NCBI RefSeq assembly: GCF_000719265.1 | Contig: NZ_JOFL01000005.1 | Location: forward strand, 1 to 64,000 | Direction of reading: 5' to 3' | Origin: Streptomyces roseoverticillatus | GTDB lineage: Bacteria; Actinomycetota; Actinomycetes; Streptomycetales; Streptomycetaceae | Length of the DNA: 64,000 nucleotides | Shown here: positions 36,673 through 44,626 of the stretch, one piece after another | Layout: each line of letters opens with the position of its first letter | How positions within the stretch are numbered: position 1 is the first letter of the stretch | Notes under the pieces: model-generated | Seen by the model: the letters and a program-made list of their open reading frames with translations, nothing else | Told to the model about the DNA's origin: nothing | Databases searched by the model: none | Made by a program: the position numbers and the translations under genes

Positions 36673-36698
36673 ATGCCACCTACGGTGCCGTTGTAAAC
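36673..36698 (-). promoter_or_regulatory. Candidate SigH/SigB-type promoter of ssgB
   Basis: On the minus strand GTTT (36698-36695) and TGGCAT (36678-36673) are 16 bases apart, close to the GTTT/GGGTAT consensus of stress sigma factors. ssgB of S. coelicolor is known to be SigH dependent. The -10 matches only four of six bases, so this is tentative. Confidence 0.4.
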
Positions 36699-36805
36699 CC
36701 CTCTGACCGTTTTGAGACTGTTCGGATACCTCGGACGGCGCAGCCGCTCGCGACGGAATACCGCCATTCCGGTGAGTTCCGGAACGGTCCGGTAGGTTGG
36801 GGCGT

Positions 36806-37261
36806 ATGAATGCGGAGAGTGACCGGCGGCAGGACGCCGCCGCGACGGGGGACGGGACGCGGGACGGGGACGGCGGGGGCGCCGCGCAGCCCGGCCTCGG
36901 GTCCCGGGCGCCCCGCTTCATCAAGCGCTCGCGGGCCCTGCACGTGAGCTGGCAGGTCGGTGTCTTCGTCGTCGGCCTGGCCGTCGTCGTCGCCGGCATC
37001 ATCATGCTGCCCCTGCCCGGCCCCGGCTGGCTCGTGATCTTCGCGGGCATGGCCATCTGGGCCACGGAGTTCGTCTGGGCCCAGCTCGTGCTGCGCTGGA
37101 CCAAGCGCAAGGTCACCGAGGCGGCCCAGCGCGCCCTCGACCCCCGGGTCCGGCGGCGGAACATCATCATCACCGTGACCGGCCTGGTGATCGCCGGCGC
37201 CCTCGCCGGGATCTACCTCTGGAAGTTCGGCCTGGTCCTGCCGTGGAAGGTGCACGCCTAG
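36806..37261 (+). CDS. TIGR02611-type PGPGW membrane protein
   Basis: This 151-residue protein has three membrane segments; the first ends in the signature IMLPLPGPGWLVIFAGMA near residue 65. An Asp/Gly-rich cytoplasmic head precedes it. The family is widespread in actinobacteria and of unknown function. TAGGTT at 36793-36798 lies seven bases before ATG 36806 with no ribosome site, suggesting a leaderless mRNA. It diverges from ssgB. Confidence 0.82.
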   Translation: MNAESDRRQDAAATGDGTRDGDGGGAAQPGLGSRAPRFIKRSRALHVSWQVGVFVVGLAVVVAGIIMLPLPGPGWLVIFAGMAIWATEFVWAQLVLRWTKRKVTEAAQRALDPRVRRRNIIITVTGLVIAGALAGIYLWKFGLVLPWKVHA

Positions 37262-37289
37262 CCACCCCCGCCGACCGGCCCGCCGGCGG

Positions 37290-37319
37290 TTCAAAGCACC
37301 GTCTGACATGCGGTAATGT
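37290..37319 (+). promoter_or_regulatory. Promoter of tRNA-Val (CAC)
   Basis: TTCAAA at 37290-37295 and TAATGT at 37314-37319 are 18 bases apart, and the predicted RNA start lies a few bases before the tRNA 5' end at 37333. Confidence 0.5.
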
Positions 37320-37332
37320 TTGCGGTGCGCCC

Positions 37333-37404
37333 GGGCGATTAGCTCAGCGGGAGAGCGCTTCGTTCACACCGAAGAGGTCACTGGTTCGATCCCAGTATCG
37401 CCCA
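37333..37404 (+). tRNA. tRNA-Val (CAC), first copy
   Basis: A complete 72-base tRNA: acceptor GGGCGAT/ATCGCCC, anticodon stem CTTCG/CGAAG with loop TTCACAC (anticodon CAC), T arm ACTGGTTCGATCCCAGT, discriminator A. It is identical to the copy at 38026-38097. Confidence 0.95.
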
Positions 37405-37407
37405 CAC

Positions 37408-37453
37408 AGGACAGAGGGTCCGCAAGGTTCACCCCTTGCGGACCCTCTGTCCT
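37408..37453 (+). terminator. 20-bp-stem terminator after tRNA-Val
   Basis: Two perfect 20-base arms (37408-37427 and 37434-37453) with loop ttcacc form one of the strongest hairpins in the window, starting four bases after the tRNA. The next gene begins only 19 bases later. Confidence 0.85.
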
Positions 37454-37471
37454 TCGGTGTCCGCTGGTCCC

Positions 37472-37963
37472 ATGCCCTCACCGGCCCTCTCCCGGATCCA
37501 CCGCTACCGCTTCCATGGCTCGTGGGCCCTCGCCGCCCCGCCCGACACCGTCTACGCCCGCCTCGAAGCCGTCGAGGGCTACCCCCGCTGGTGGCCGCAG
37601 GTCCGCGAGGTCCACCAGGCCGACGCCACCTCCGGCACCGCCCGCATCCGCTCCTTCCTCCCCTTCGACCTGACCGTGGCCGTCCGCTCCACCCGGCACG
37701 ACCCCGCCGCCCGCGTCCTGGAGATCGCCATGACGGGCGACATCGAGGGCTGGGCCCGCTGGACCGTCCTCCCGCAGGGCCCCGCGGCCTCCACCGCCCG
37801 CTACGAGCAGGACGTCGAGGCCCGCAAGCCCCTCCTCAGGCGCCTCGCCCTGCCCGCCAGACCCTTCTTCGCCGCCAACCACGCCTGGATGATGCGCACC
37901 GGCCGGCGCGGCCTGCAGGCCCTGCTGGCCGACCGGCCGGCCGGCGGTGCGGGAGGGATTTGA
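37472..37963 (+). CDS. SRPBCC/START-like ligand-binding protein
   Basis: This 163-residue protein has the pattern of polyketide-cyclase/START-like proteins: an initial strand (YRFHGSWALAAPPDTVYARL), EAVEGYPRWWPQVREV and a long C-terminal helix. It has no signal peptide. The ligand or reaction is unknown. The gene fits tightly between two identical tRNA-Val (CAC) genes and follows a 20-bp terminator, so its own promoter must lie within the hairpin region or expression depends on read-through. Confidence 0.75.
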   Translation: MPSPALSRIHRYRFHGSWALAAPPDTVYARLEAVEGYPRWWPQVREVHQADATSGTARIRSFLPFDLTVAVRSTRHDPAARVLEIAMTGDIEGWARWTVLPQGPAASTARYEQDVEARKPLLRRLALPARPFFAANHAWMMRTGRRGLQALLADRPAGGAGGI

Positions 37964-38025
37964 TGGAGGGCCGCCACGACCTGTATTGTTCAGTGCGTTG
38001 CCGGGGGAAACCCCGCACGAATCCC

Positions 38026-38097
38026 GGGCGATTAGCTCAGCGGGAGAGCGCTTCGTTCACACCGAAGAGGTCACTGGTTCGATCCCAGTATCGCCCA
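38026..38097 (+). tRNA. tRNA-Val (CAC), second copy
   Basis: Identical over all 72 bases to the tRNA at 37333-37404. A TATTGT -10-like hexamer lies at 37984-37989. Confidence 0.95.
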
Positions 38098-38105
38098 CAT
38101 GCAGG

Positions 38106-38139
38106 CAAGGCCGGTCCGTCAATCGACGGACCGGCCTTG
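38106..38139. terminator. Terminator between tRNA-Val and the exonuclease gene
   Basis: A perfect 15-bp stem (caaggccggtccgtc / gacggaccggccttg) with loop aatc separates the second tRNA from the convergent exonuclease gene and can serve both. Confidence 0.8.
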
Positions 38140-38193
38140 TGCGTTGCCCGCCCGTAAGCCCGTAAGCCGTGCCCCAAGGCACCCGGGCACCGC

Positions 38194-38916
38194 TCACGCC
38201 GCGGCCGGCAGCGACGGCCGCAGCGGCCACGCCGGATCGCACGCCTCCTCCGTCCCGTTCCGTGCGAACCACGCCTGCAGGCCCCGCGCCTGTGCCGCGT
38301 GCCACACCGCCTGCCGGGCGTGCAGCTCCGCCGGGCTCAGCCGCTCCAGCCGCGCCGCGAACCGGCGCCCCACCGCCCGCACCACCTGCAACGACGCCAG
38401 AGCGTCCGACGCCGCGTCATGCGCGCCCGTCAGCTCCACCCCGTACTGCGCGCACAGGTCCGTCAGCGTCCGGCGCCCCTTGCGATAGCGGTCCAGGTGC
38501 TTGTCCAGCACCCACGGATCCAGCACGCACAGCGGCGCCGCCCCCAGGTAGTCGGCCAGCGACGACGCCCGGTGCCGCCGCAACTCGCGGTCCAGCAGCG
38601 TCAGGTCGAACGGCGCGTTCATCACCACCAGCGGTGTCGCGCGCGCCGCCTGCCCGGCCAGCGCCCGCGCCACCTCCTCCATGACCGGAGCCGGCCACCG
38701 GCCGTTCCGCTGCAGATAGGCGTCGGTCAGCCCGTGTATCGCAACGGCCCCCTCCGGCACCGGAACCCCCGGGTCGACCAGCCAGCGCGTCACTACCGGA
38801 GCGGCCTCGGCCGCCGACTGCACCACGAGGGCCGCCGACACGATCCGGTCGTGCTCGACATCCACCCCGGTGGTCTCGGTGTCGAACGCGGCGAGTGTCC
38901 CCTCGAACCAGCACAT
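38194..38916 (-). CDS. DnaQ-like 3'-5' exonuclease
   Basis: This 240-residue protein has the DEDDh exonuclease motifs: AAFDTETTGVDVEHDRI near residue 10 (ExoI with D and E), VVMNAPFDLTLLDREL near residue 95 (ExoII) and GAHDAASDALASLQVV near residue 165 (ExoIII, with His and Asp). It resembles the epsilon subunit of DNA polymerase III or RNase T relatives and probably trims or proofreads nucleic acid. I start at ATG 38916 (MCWFEGTLAAFD); an upstream codon lacks support. The gene diverges from the DUF4365 gene. Confidence 0.85.
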   Translation of the reverse strand: MCWFEGTLAAFDTETTGVDVEHDRIVSAALVVQSAAEAAPVVTRWLVDPGVPVPEGAVAIHGLTDAYLQRNGRWPAPVMEEVARALAGQAARATPLVVMNAPFDLTLLDRELRRHRASSLADYLGAAPLCVLDPWVLDKHLDRYRKGRRTLTDLCAQYGVELTGAHDAASDALASLQVVRAVGRRFAARLERLSPAELHARQAVWHAAQARGLQAWFARNGTEEACDPAWPLRPSLPAAA

Positions 38917-39008
38917 CTTCACAACTCCTCGCACTTGCCCGGCGAATGGCGTGTTTCACCCTCCCCGGCAGGTGATACCCGGCTGTGGAGTCATGCGAAC
39001 CGCCGTTG

Positions 39009-39027
39009 TTTGCACGGGAGTTGCAAA
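39009..39027. promoter_or_regulatory. TTTGCA-N7-TGCAAA dyad in a divergent promoter region
   Basis: The perfect inverted repeat TTTGCACGGGAGTTGCAAA lies between the divergent exonuclease and DUF4365 genes. An outer GTTGTTT/AAACAAC pair (39005-39011 and 39030-39036) flanks it. It looks like an operator; no regulator is identified. Confidence 0.5.
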
Positions 39028-39083
39028 GGAAACAACACAGATGTACGGATCGAACGCCCGAACACGCCCGGAAGGATTCGGAC

Positions 39084-39722
39084 ATGGCGTTCCCGCGGCC
39101 CGACCCGGGCGGGCTGCTGTCTGAGCTTCCCGAGCCCCCCGCCCCGGCCCCCGTGCGCGGCTCGCTCGCCACCACCGCCTGCATGGAGACGCTCCAGATC
39201 GGCTATCTGCACGCCGTCGCCGCGGCCGCGGGCTGCTCGCTCGCCCAGCCCTTCCCCGACCACGGCATCGACTGGCACATCAGCCACACCGCCCCCGGCC
39301 ACGCCGTCGACGACGAAGTCACCATCAAGGTGCAGCTCAAATGCACCTACCAGCTCGGCCCCCGCCCGGCCGTGCAGCCGCCGCCCCGCGCCCCGGCACC
39401 CCCGGCCGGCCGGGCCGTCCCGCTGCCGGCGCCCACCTTCGCCTTCACCCTCGACAACGGCCACCTGGCCAAGCTGGCCCGCACCCCCGTCGCCGTCCAC
39501 CGGATCCTCGTCGTGATGATCGTGCCGAGATCGCGCGACGACTGGCTGCGCGCCGGCCACGACAGCCTCCACCTGAGGCACTGCTGTTATTGGACGAACC
39601 TCGCCGGCCACCCCGTGACCGGCAGGCAGCGGACCACCGTGCGGATCCCGGCCACACGCGTCTTCGACGACCGCGCACTCTGCGAGATCATGACGCGGGT
39701 CGGGGCGGGAGGGAGACCCTGA
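39084..39722 (+). CDS. DUF4365-like conserved hypothetical protein
   Basis: This 212-residue protein contains MLQIGYLHAVAAAAGC-type sequence (ETLQIGYLHAV), DHGIDWHISHT, VTIKVQLKCTYQ and VHRILVVMIVPRSRDDWL. This order of strands resembles the DUF4365 nuclease-like fold, in which D and QxK residues would be the metal site. The activity is inferred only from that resemblance. ATG 39084 has GGAAGGA upstream. It overlaps the next gene by one base (TGATG). Confidence 0.68.
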   Translation: MAFPRPDPGGLLSELPEPPAPAPVRGSLATTACMETLQIGYLHAVAAAAGCSLAQPFPDHGIDWHISHTAPGHAVDDEVTIKVQLKCTYQLGPRPAVQPPPRAPAPPAGRAVPLPAPTFAFTLDNGHLAKLARTPVAVHRILVVMIVPRSRDDWLRAGHDSLHLRHCCYWTNLAGHPVTGRQRTTVRIPATRVFDDRALCEIMTRVGAGGRP

Positions 39723-40963
39723 TGCACCGGCCGACCGAGCAGCCCGGACGCCCGCCCCGGCACACCCCGCCCGGCGGCCCCCCGCCCGAGACCGTCGACC
39801 CCGCCGTCCTCACCGCCCTCCTCGCCCGCCACGGCTGGCGCCGCAGCGGCGCGGCAGCAGGCACGTACAGCCGCTGGACGCCCCCCGACACCGGCACGGG
39901 AGCCCGCGGCCGCGCCCCCCGCACCAGCCTCCTCGTTCCCGAAAGCCGCACCTACCCCGACAGCACCGACCTCATCGCCGAAGCGCTCGCCGCACTCCAG
40001 CACAGCGCCACCCCCTCCGCCCCCGACATCCTCATCGCCCTGCGCACCCCCCTCGACGAGATCCACTGGCAGCGCGACACCCCCGAGCCCGACGCGCCCG
40101 CGGCCGCCTGGGCCGCCCAGGAACAGCTGCGCTCCGGCGCCCGCGCCCTCCTCCTCGCCGCGGCCCTGGCCACGCGCGGCCGCGCCGGCTACCACGGCGC
40201 CCGCCACCGCCGGCACGCCGAAGCCGCCCTCGACCGCCTCCTCGCCGGCCCCACCGCCGGCGGCCGCGAGCTGACGACCTTCCTCCCCGTGGGCACGAGC
40301 GCGGCGCCCGGCCCCGACGACGGCCGGCTGATCACCACCACGCTGCTCCGCGCCCTCTGCGCCGCCCGCGACGCCACCGACCACCAGCGGGCCACCGGCG
40401 GCGCCGACGCCTTCGAACCGGCCGTCGAGGCGGGCGTCTGCCAGGAGCTCACCGAGGCGATCGGCAAGCTCGTCCGCGGCTCCGGAGGCATCCGCATCAC
40501 CCTCCACTGGGCCCCCGCGGCAGGCCCGCCCGACGGCTTCGCGGCCCGCCCCGGCCCCGTCGAGTTCACCCCCGGCGACCTGCCCGTCCTCCGCGAGGCC
40601 GGCGCCCGCTACATCCGCGACGAGCCGCCCGTCACCGTCCACCTCACCGGAGTGGTCCTCCGCATGCGCCGCGAGGCCCAGAGCGGCCCCGGAGCGGTCC
40701 GGCTCAGGATCCTCTCCGGCGCGGACGTGCCCCAGCTCCGCGCCGTCCTGGACGAGGACGACTACCGCATCGCGGGCCACGCCCACCTCGTCGGCCTGCC
40801 CGTCCGCATGAGCGGCCGCCTGGAGAGCAAGGGCGGCTTCCGGCGCCTGACCGACGCCCGCGACGTCATGCCCGTACGGGTCGAGGACGGGGAGCGGGAC
40901 CGCCTGCTGAAGTCGCTCCACGAGAACCTCGACTTCTTCGGGGAGGCGTGCGGCGGCGACTGA
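39722..40963 (+). CDS. Conserved hypothetical protein, coupled to DUF4365 gene
   Basis: This 413-residue soluble protein is Ala/Arg/Pro-rich. It has no signal peptide or membrane span. Its C-terminal segment (VTVHLTGVVLRMRRE, VPVRMSGRLESKGGFRRLTDARDVM) looks like a beta-rich domain. No catalytic motif is recognised. The ATG overlaps the stop of the DUF4365 gene by one base, so the two products are made together and may act together. The next gene, thrS, is a separate unit. Confidence 0.72.
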   Translation: MHRPTEQPGRPPRHTPPGGPPPETVDPAVLTALLARHGWRRSGAAAGTYSRWTPPDTGTGARGRAPRTSLLVPESRTYPDSTDLIAEALAALQHSATPSAPDILIALRTPLDEIHWQRDTPEPDAPAAAWAAQEQLRSGARALLLAAALATRGRAGYHGARHRRHAEAALDRLLAGPTAGGRELTTFLPVGTSAAPGPDDGRLITTTLLRALCAARDATDHQRATGGADAFEPAVEAGVCQELTEAIGKLVRGSGGIRITLHWAPAAGPPDGFAARPGPVEFTPGDLPVLREAGARYIRDEPPVTVHLTGVVLRMRREAQSGPGAVRLRILSGADVPQLRAVLDEDDYRIAGHAHLVGLPVRMSGRLESKGGFRRLTDARDVMPVRVEDGERDRLLKSLHENLDFFGEACGGD

Positions 40964-41076
40964 AGGAGCACCCTCTCCGGGCCGCCCGGTAAACCGTTTC
41001 GCGACCAGGCTGCCGCTCTCGGTACGATTCAGGCGCGCAGTGACCGCTGCGGCGACCCATACGTCAGGAGAGACCG

Positions 41077-43053
41077 GTGTCAGACGTCCGTGTGATCATC
41101 CAACGCGATTCCGAGCGGGAAGAGCGCGTGGTGACGACGGGCACTACGGCTGCCGAGCTCTTCGCCGGTGAGCGCACCATCGTCGCCGCGCGCGTCGCGG
41201 GCGAGCTCAAGGACCTCGCGTACGCCGTCGCCGACGGCGAGGAGATCGAGCCCGTCGAGATCTCCTCCAAGGACGGCCTCGACATCCTGCGCCACTCGAC
41301 CGCGCACGTCATGGCCCAGGCCGTGCAGGAGCTCTTCCCCGAGGCCAAGCTGGGCATCGGCCCGCCGGTCAAGGACGGCTTCTACTACGACTTCGACGTC
41401 GAGAAGCCGTTCACCCCCGATGACCTCAAGGCCATCGAGAAGAAGATGCAGGAGATCCAGAAGCGCGGGCAGAAGTTCTCCCGCCGCGTGGTCACCGACG
41501 AGGAGGCCCGCGACGAGCTCTCGGCCGAGCCGTACAAGCTGGAGCTGATCGGCCTCAAGGGCTCCGCCTCGCACGACGACGGCGCGGACGTCGAGGTCGG
41601 CGCGGGCGAGCTGACGATCTACGACAACCTGGACCCGAAGACCGGCGACCTGTGCTGGAAGGACCTCTGCCGAGGCCCGCACCTGCCGACCACCCGTGTC
41701 ATCCCGGCGTTCAAGCTGATGCGCAACGCCGCCGCGTACTGGCGCGGCAGCGAGAAGAACCCGATGCTCCAGCGCATCTACGGCACCGCGTGGCCGTCGA
41801 AGGACGAGCTGAAGGCGCACCTCGACTTCCTGGCCGAGGCCGAGAAGCGCGACCACCGCCGCCTCGGCAGCGAGCTGGACCTCTTCTCCATCCCGGAGCA
41901 GATCGGCTCGGGCCTCGCCGTCTTCCACCCCAAGGGCGGCATCATCCGCCGGGTCATGGAGGACTACTCCCGCAGGCGGCACGAGGAGGAGGGGTACGAG
42001 TTCGTCTACACCCCCCACGCCACCAAGGGGAAGCTCTTCGAGACCTCGGGTCACCTGGACTGGTACGCCGACGGCATGTACCCGCCCATGCAGCTCGACG
42101 AGGGCGTGGACTACTACCTCAAGCCCATGAACTGCCCGATGCACAACCTGATCTTCGACGCCCGGGGACGCTCGTACCGCGAGCTGCCGCTGCGCCTGTT
42201 CGAGTTCGGGACCGTGTACCGGTACGAGAAGTCGGGCGTCGTGCACGGCCTCACCCGTGCCCGCGGCTTCACGCAGGACGACGCGCACATCTACTGCACC
42301 CGCGAGCAGATGGCTGAGGAGCTGGACCGGACCCTCACCTTCGTCCTGGACCTGCTGCGCGACTACGGCCTGAACGACTTCTACCTGGAGCTCTCCACCA
42401 AGGACCCGGAGAAGTTCGTCGGCTCGGACGAGGCCTGGGAGGAGGCCACCGAGACGCTGCGCAAGGTGGCCGAGAAGCAGGGCCTGGAGCTCGTCGCCGA
42501 CCCGGGCGGCGCGGCCTTCTACGGCCCGAAGATCTCGGTCCAGGCCAAGGACGCGATCGGCCGCACCTGGCAGATGTCGACCATCCAGCTCGACTTCAAC
42601 CTGCCGGAGCGCTTCGACCTGCAGTACACCTCGGCGGACGGCTCGCGCCAGCAGCCGGTCATGATCCACCGTGCGCTGTTCGGTTCGATCGAGCGGTTCT
42701 TCGCGGTGCTCCTGGAGCACTACGCGGGTGCGTTCCCGGCGTGGCTGGCCCCGGTGCAGGCGGTCGGCATCCCGATCGGCGACGCCCACGTCGAGTACCT
42801 GCAGGAGTTCGCCGCCGAGGCGAAGAAGAAGGGCCTGCGGGTCGACGTGGACGCCTCCTCGGACCGCATGCAGAAGAAGATCAGGAACCACCAGAAGCTG
42901 AAGGTTCCGTTCATGATCATCGTTGGTGACGAGGACATGGCCGCGGGCACGGTGTCCTTCCGCTACCGCGACGGCTCGCAGGAGAACGGCGTTCCGCGCG
43001 ACCAGGCGCTGGCGAAGCTCGCCGACGTGGTGGAGCGCCGCGTCCAGGTGTGA
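41077..43053 (+). CDS. thrS: Threonyl-tRNA synthetase
   Basis: This 658-residue class-II synthetase has an N-terminal TGS domain (residues 1-65), an editing domain ([16 protein letters not shown] near residue 72), motif 1-3 core regions ([13 protein letters not shown] near residue 398, [14 protein letters not shown] near residue 530) and a C-terminal anticodon-binding domain. Zinc ligands are expected in MNCPMHN, DDAHIYC and MIHRALF. The length is close to the E. coli enzyme. Only about 110 bases precede it, too few for a T-box, and none is seen. A strong terminator follows. Confidence 0.97.
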   Translation: MSDVRVIIQRDSEREERVVTTGTTAAELFAGERTIVAARVAGELKDLAYAVADGEEIEPVEISSKDGLDILRHSTAHVMAQAVQELFPEAKLGIGPPVKDGFYYDFDVEKPFTPDDLKAIEKKMQEIQKRGQKFSRRVVTDEEARDELSAEPYKLELIGLKGSASHDDGADVEVGAGELTIYDNLDPKTGDLCWKDLCRGPHLPTTRVIPAFKLMRNAAAYWRGSEKNPMLQRIYGTAWPSKDELKAHLDFLAEAEKRDHRRLGSELDLFSIPEQIGSGLAVFHPKGGIIRRVMEDYSRRRHEEEGYEFVYTPHATKGKLFETSGHLDWYADGMYPPMQLDEGVDYYLKPMNCPMHNLIFDARGRSYRELPLRLFEFGTVYRYEKSGVVHGLTRARGFTQDDAHIYCTREQMAEELDRTLTFVLDLLRDYGLNDFYLELSTKDPEKFVGSDEAWEEATETLRKVAEKQGLELVADPGGAAFYGPKISVQAKDAIGRTWQMSTIQLDFNLPERFDLQYTSADGSRQQPVMIHRALFGSIERFFAVLLEHYAGAFPAWLAPVQAVGIPIGDAHVEYLQEFAAEAKKKGLRVDVDASSDRMQKKIRNHQKLKVPFMIIVGDEDMAAGTVSFRYRDGSQENGVPRDQALAKLADVVERRVQV

Positions 43054-43076
43054 CGCGTCCCCGCGCAGGCGGGTTG

Positions 43077-43104
43077 GAGGGGCGGCCCATCAGGGCCGCC
43101 CCTC
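43077..43104 (+). terminator. Terminator of thrS
   Basis: A perfect 12-bp stem (gaggggcggccc / gggccgcccctc) with loop atca lies 24 bases after the thrS stop. Confidence 0.82.
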
Positions 43105-43143
43105 TCTGCGTCCACGCCCTCCCGGGCGCATATGCTTCCCACC

Positions 43144-43692
43144 ATGACGAGTGAGCCGGAGCAGCAGATCGGAGTCGGGGCGCCGGACGCGTTCCAGCGC
43201 CTGTGGACGCCCCACCGGATGGCGTACATCCAAGGGGAGAACAAGCCGACCGGTCCGGGAGCCGACGACGGCTGCCCGTTCTGCTCGATTCCGGAGAAGA
43301 GCGACGAGGACGGGCTGATCATCGCCCGGGGCGAGCGCGTCTACGCCGTGCTGAACCTCTACCCGTACAACGGCGGGCACCTCATGGTCGTCCCCTTCCG
43401 GCACGTCGCCGACTACACCGAGCTCGACGAGGCCGAGACCGCCGAGCTCGCCGACTTCACCAAGCGGGCCATGACCGCGCTGCGCACCGCCTCCGGAGCG
43501 CACGGCTTCAACATCGGCATGAACCAGGGCACGACCGCGGGCGCCGGCATCGCCGCCCACCTGCACCAGCACGTCGTCCCCCGCTGGGGCGGCGACACCA
43601 ATTTCATGCCCGTCGTCGGCCACACCAAGGTCCTGCCCCAACTGCTCGCGGACACCCGCAAGATGCTCGCGGACGCCTGGCCCGCGGCCTGA
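43144..43692 (+). CDS. HIT-family nucleotide hydrolase or Ap4A phosphorylase-like
   Basis: This 182-residue protein has the histidine triad HLHQHVVP near residue 139 and the metal-binding CPFC near residue 44. LNLYPYNGGHLMVVPFRHV is characteristic of the branch containing the mycobacterial Ap4A phosphorylase next to thrS and pgsA. TATGCT at 43131-43136 lies seven bases before ATG 43144 with no ribosome site, suggesting a leaderless mRNA. It may remove dinucleoside polyphosphates made by aminoacyl-tRNA synthetases. Confidence 0.87.
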   Translation: MTSEPEQQIGVGAPDAFQRLWTPHRMAYIQGENKPTGPGADDGCPFCSIPEKSDEDGLIIARGERVYAVLNLYPYNGGHLMVVPFRHVADYTELDEAETAELADFTKRAMTALRTASGAHGFNIGMNQGTTAGAGIAAHLHQHVVPRWGGDTNFMPVVGHTKVLPQLLADTRKMLADAWPAA

Positions 43693-43759
43693 GGACACGC
43701 GCCCTTGCAAAGCGGGCAAATCTCCCCGATTCCTCATTAAGAGCAGTTCTAATGGTGCG

Positions 43760-44626
43760 GTGACGTTCCTCCACCGCCGCACCGTGCTGCGCGCGGCCGC
43801 CGGCGGCGCCCTCGCCGGTGCCGCCGCGGTGGGCTGCGGCCCGTCCGGCGGCGATACGGGCGCCCGGGCCGCCGCGGATCCGTCCGTACGGGCCACGGGG
43901 CCTCCGCCCGGTCCTTCCGCAGCGTCCAAGGGGCCGAAGGGCGGCAGGGCGTCCCGGTTGCCGGCGCCGTCGTCGCCGTCCGGGCCGCCGCTCCCTTCCC
44001 TGTCCCTCGCCCCGCTCCCGCCGGGGCTTCCCGCCCAGATCGAGCACGGCCCCCGCACCGGCAAGGACGTGGCGCTGACCTTCCACGGCCAGGGGGAGCC
44101 GAAGCAGGTCACCGAGCTGCTGGGGGAGGCCGAGCGGGCCGGGGCGCGGGTGACGGTGCTCGCCGTGGGCACCTGGCTGGACGCCCAGCCGCAGCTCGCC
44201 CGGCGCGTCCTGGACGGCGGGCACGAGCTGGGCAACCACACGATGCGCCACCTCGACATCTGCTCGATGCCCGCGCCCGCGGCGTCCGCGGAGATCACCG
44301 AGTGCGCGGAGCGGCTGCGGCGGCTGACGGGCGGGATCGGCCGCTGGTTCCGGCCGTCCCGGGCGCGGCGGGCCACCGAGCAGGTGGCCCGGCTGGCCCG
44401 GGAGGCCGGCTATCCGCACGTCCTCTCCTACGACGTGGACTCCCTCGACTTCACCGACCCGGGGCCCGAGGCGGTCCGCCGCGCCGTGCTGGGCGCGGTG
44501 CGGCCGGGTTCGGTGGTGAGCCTGCACTTCGGGCACGCGGGCACGGTCGCCGCGCTGCCCGCAATCCTCGACGGCCTGCACCGCCGCGGCCTGCGCGCGG
44601 TGACGACTACGGAGCTGCTGACCTGA
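43760..44626 (+). CDS. Lipoprotein-like NodB-domain protein with degenerate active site
   Basis: This 288-residue exported protein has a signal (HRRTVLRAAAGGALAGAAAV) ending in GCG, a likely lipobox or Tat signal, then a Pro/Ser-rich linker to about residue 90. The polysaccharide-deacetylase fold follows. The metal histidines are present in HELGNHTMRHLD, but the usual TFDDG is TFHGQG, so the catalytic base and one metal Asp are missing. It may bind rather than deacetylate glycan. TCTAAT is six bases before GTG 43760 (leaderless). It overlaps the next gene by one base. Confidence 0.78.
   Translation: MTFLHRRTVLRAAAGGALAGAAAVGCGPSGGDTGARAAADPSVRATGPPPGPSAASKGPKGGRASRLPAPSSPSGPPLPSLSLAPLPPGLPAQIEHGPRTGKDVALTFHGQGEPKQVTELLGEAERAGARVTVLAVGTWLDAQPQLARRVLDGGHELGNHTMRHLDICSMPAPAASAEITECAERLRRLTGGIGRWFRPSRARRATEQVARLAREAGYPHVLSYDVDSLDFTDPGPEAVRRAVLGAVRPGSVVSLHFGHAGTVAALPAILDGLHRRGLRAVTTTELLT

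Noticed and set aside
40964..41076. A T-box leader before thrS
   Set aside because: Only about 110 bases are available, and no T-box consensus or specifier stem was seen.
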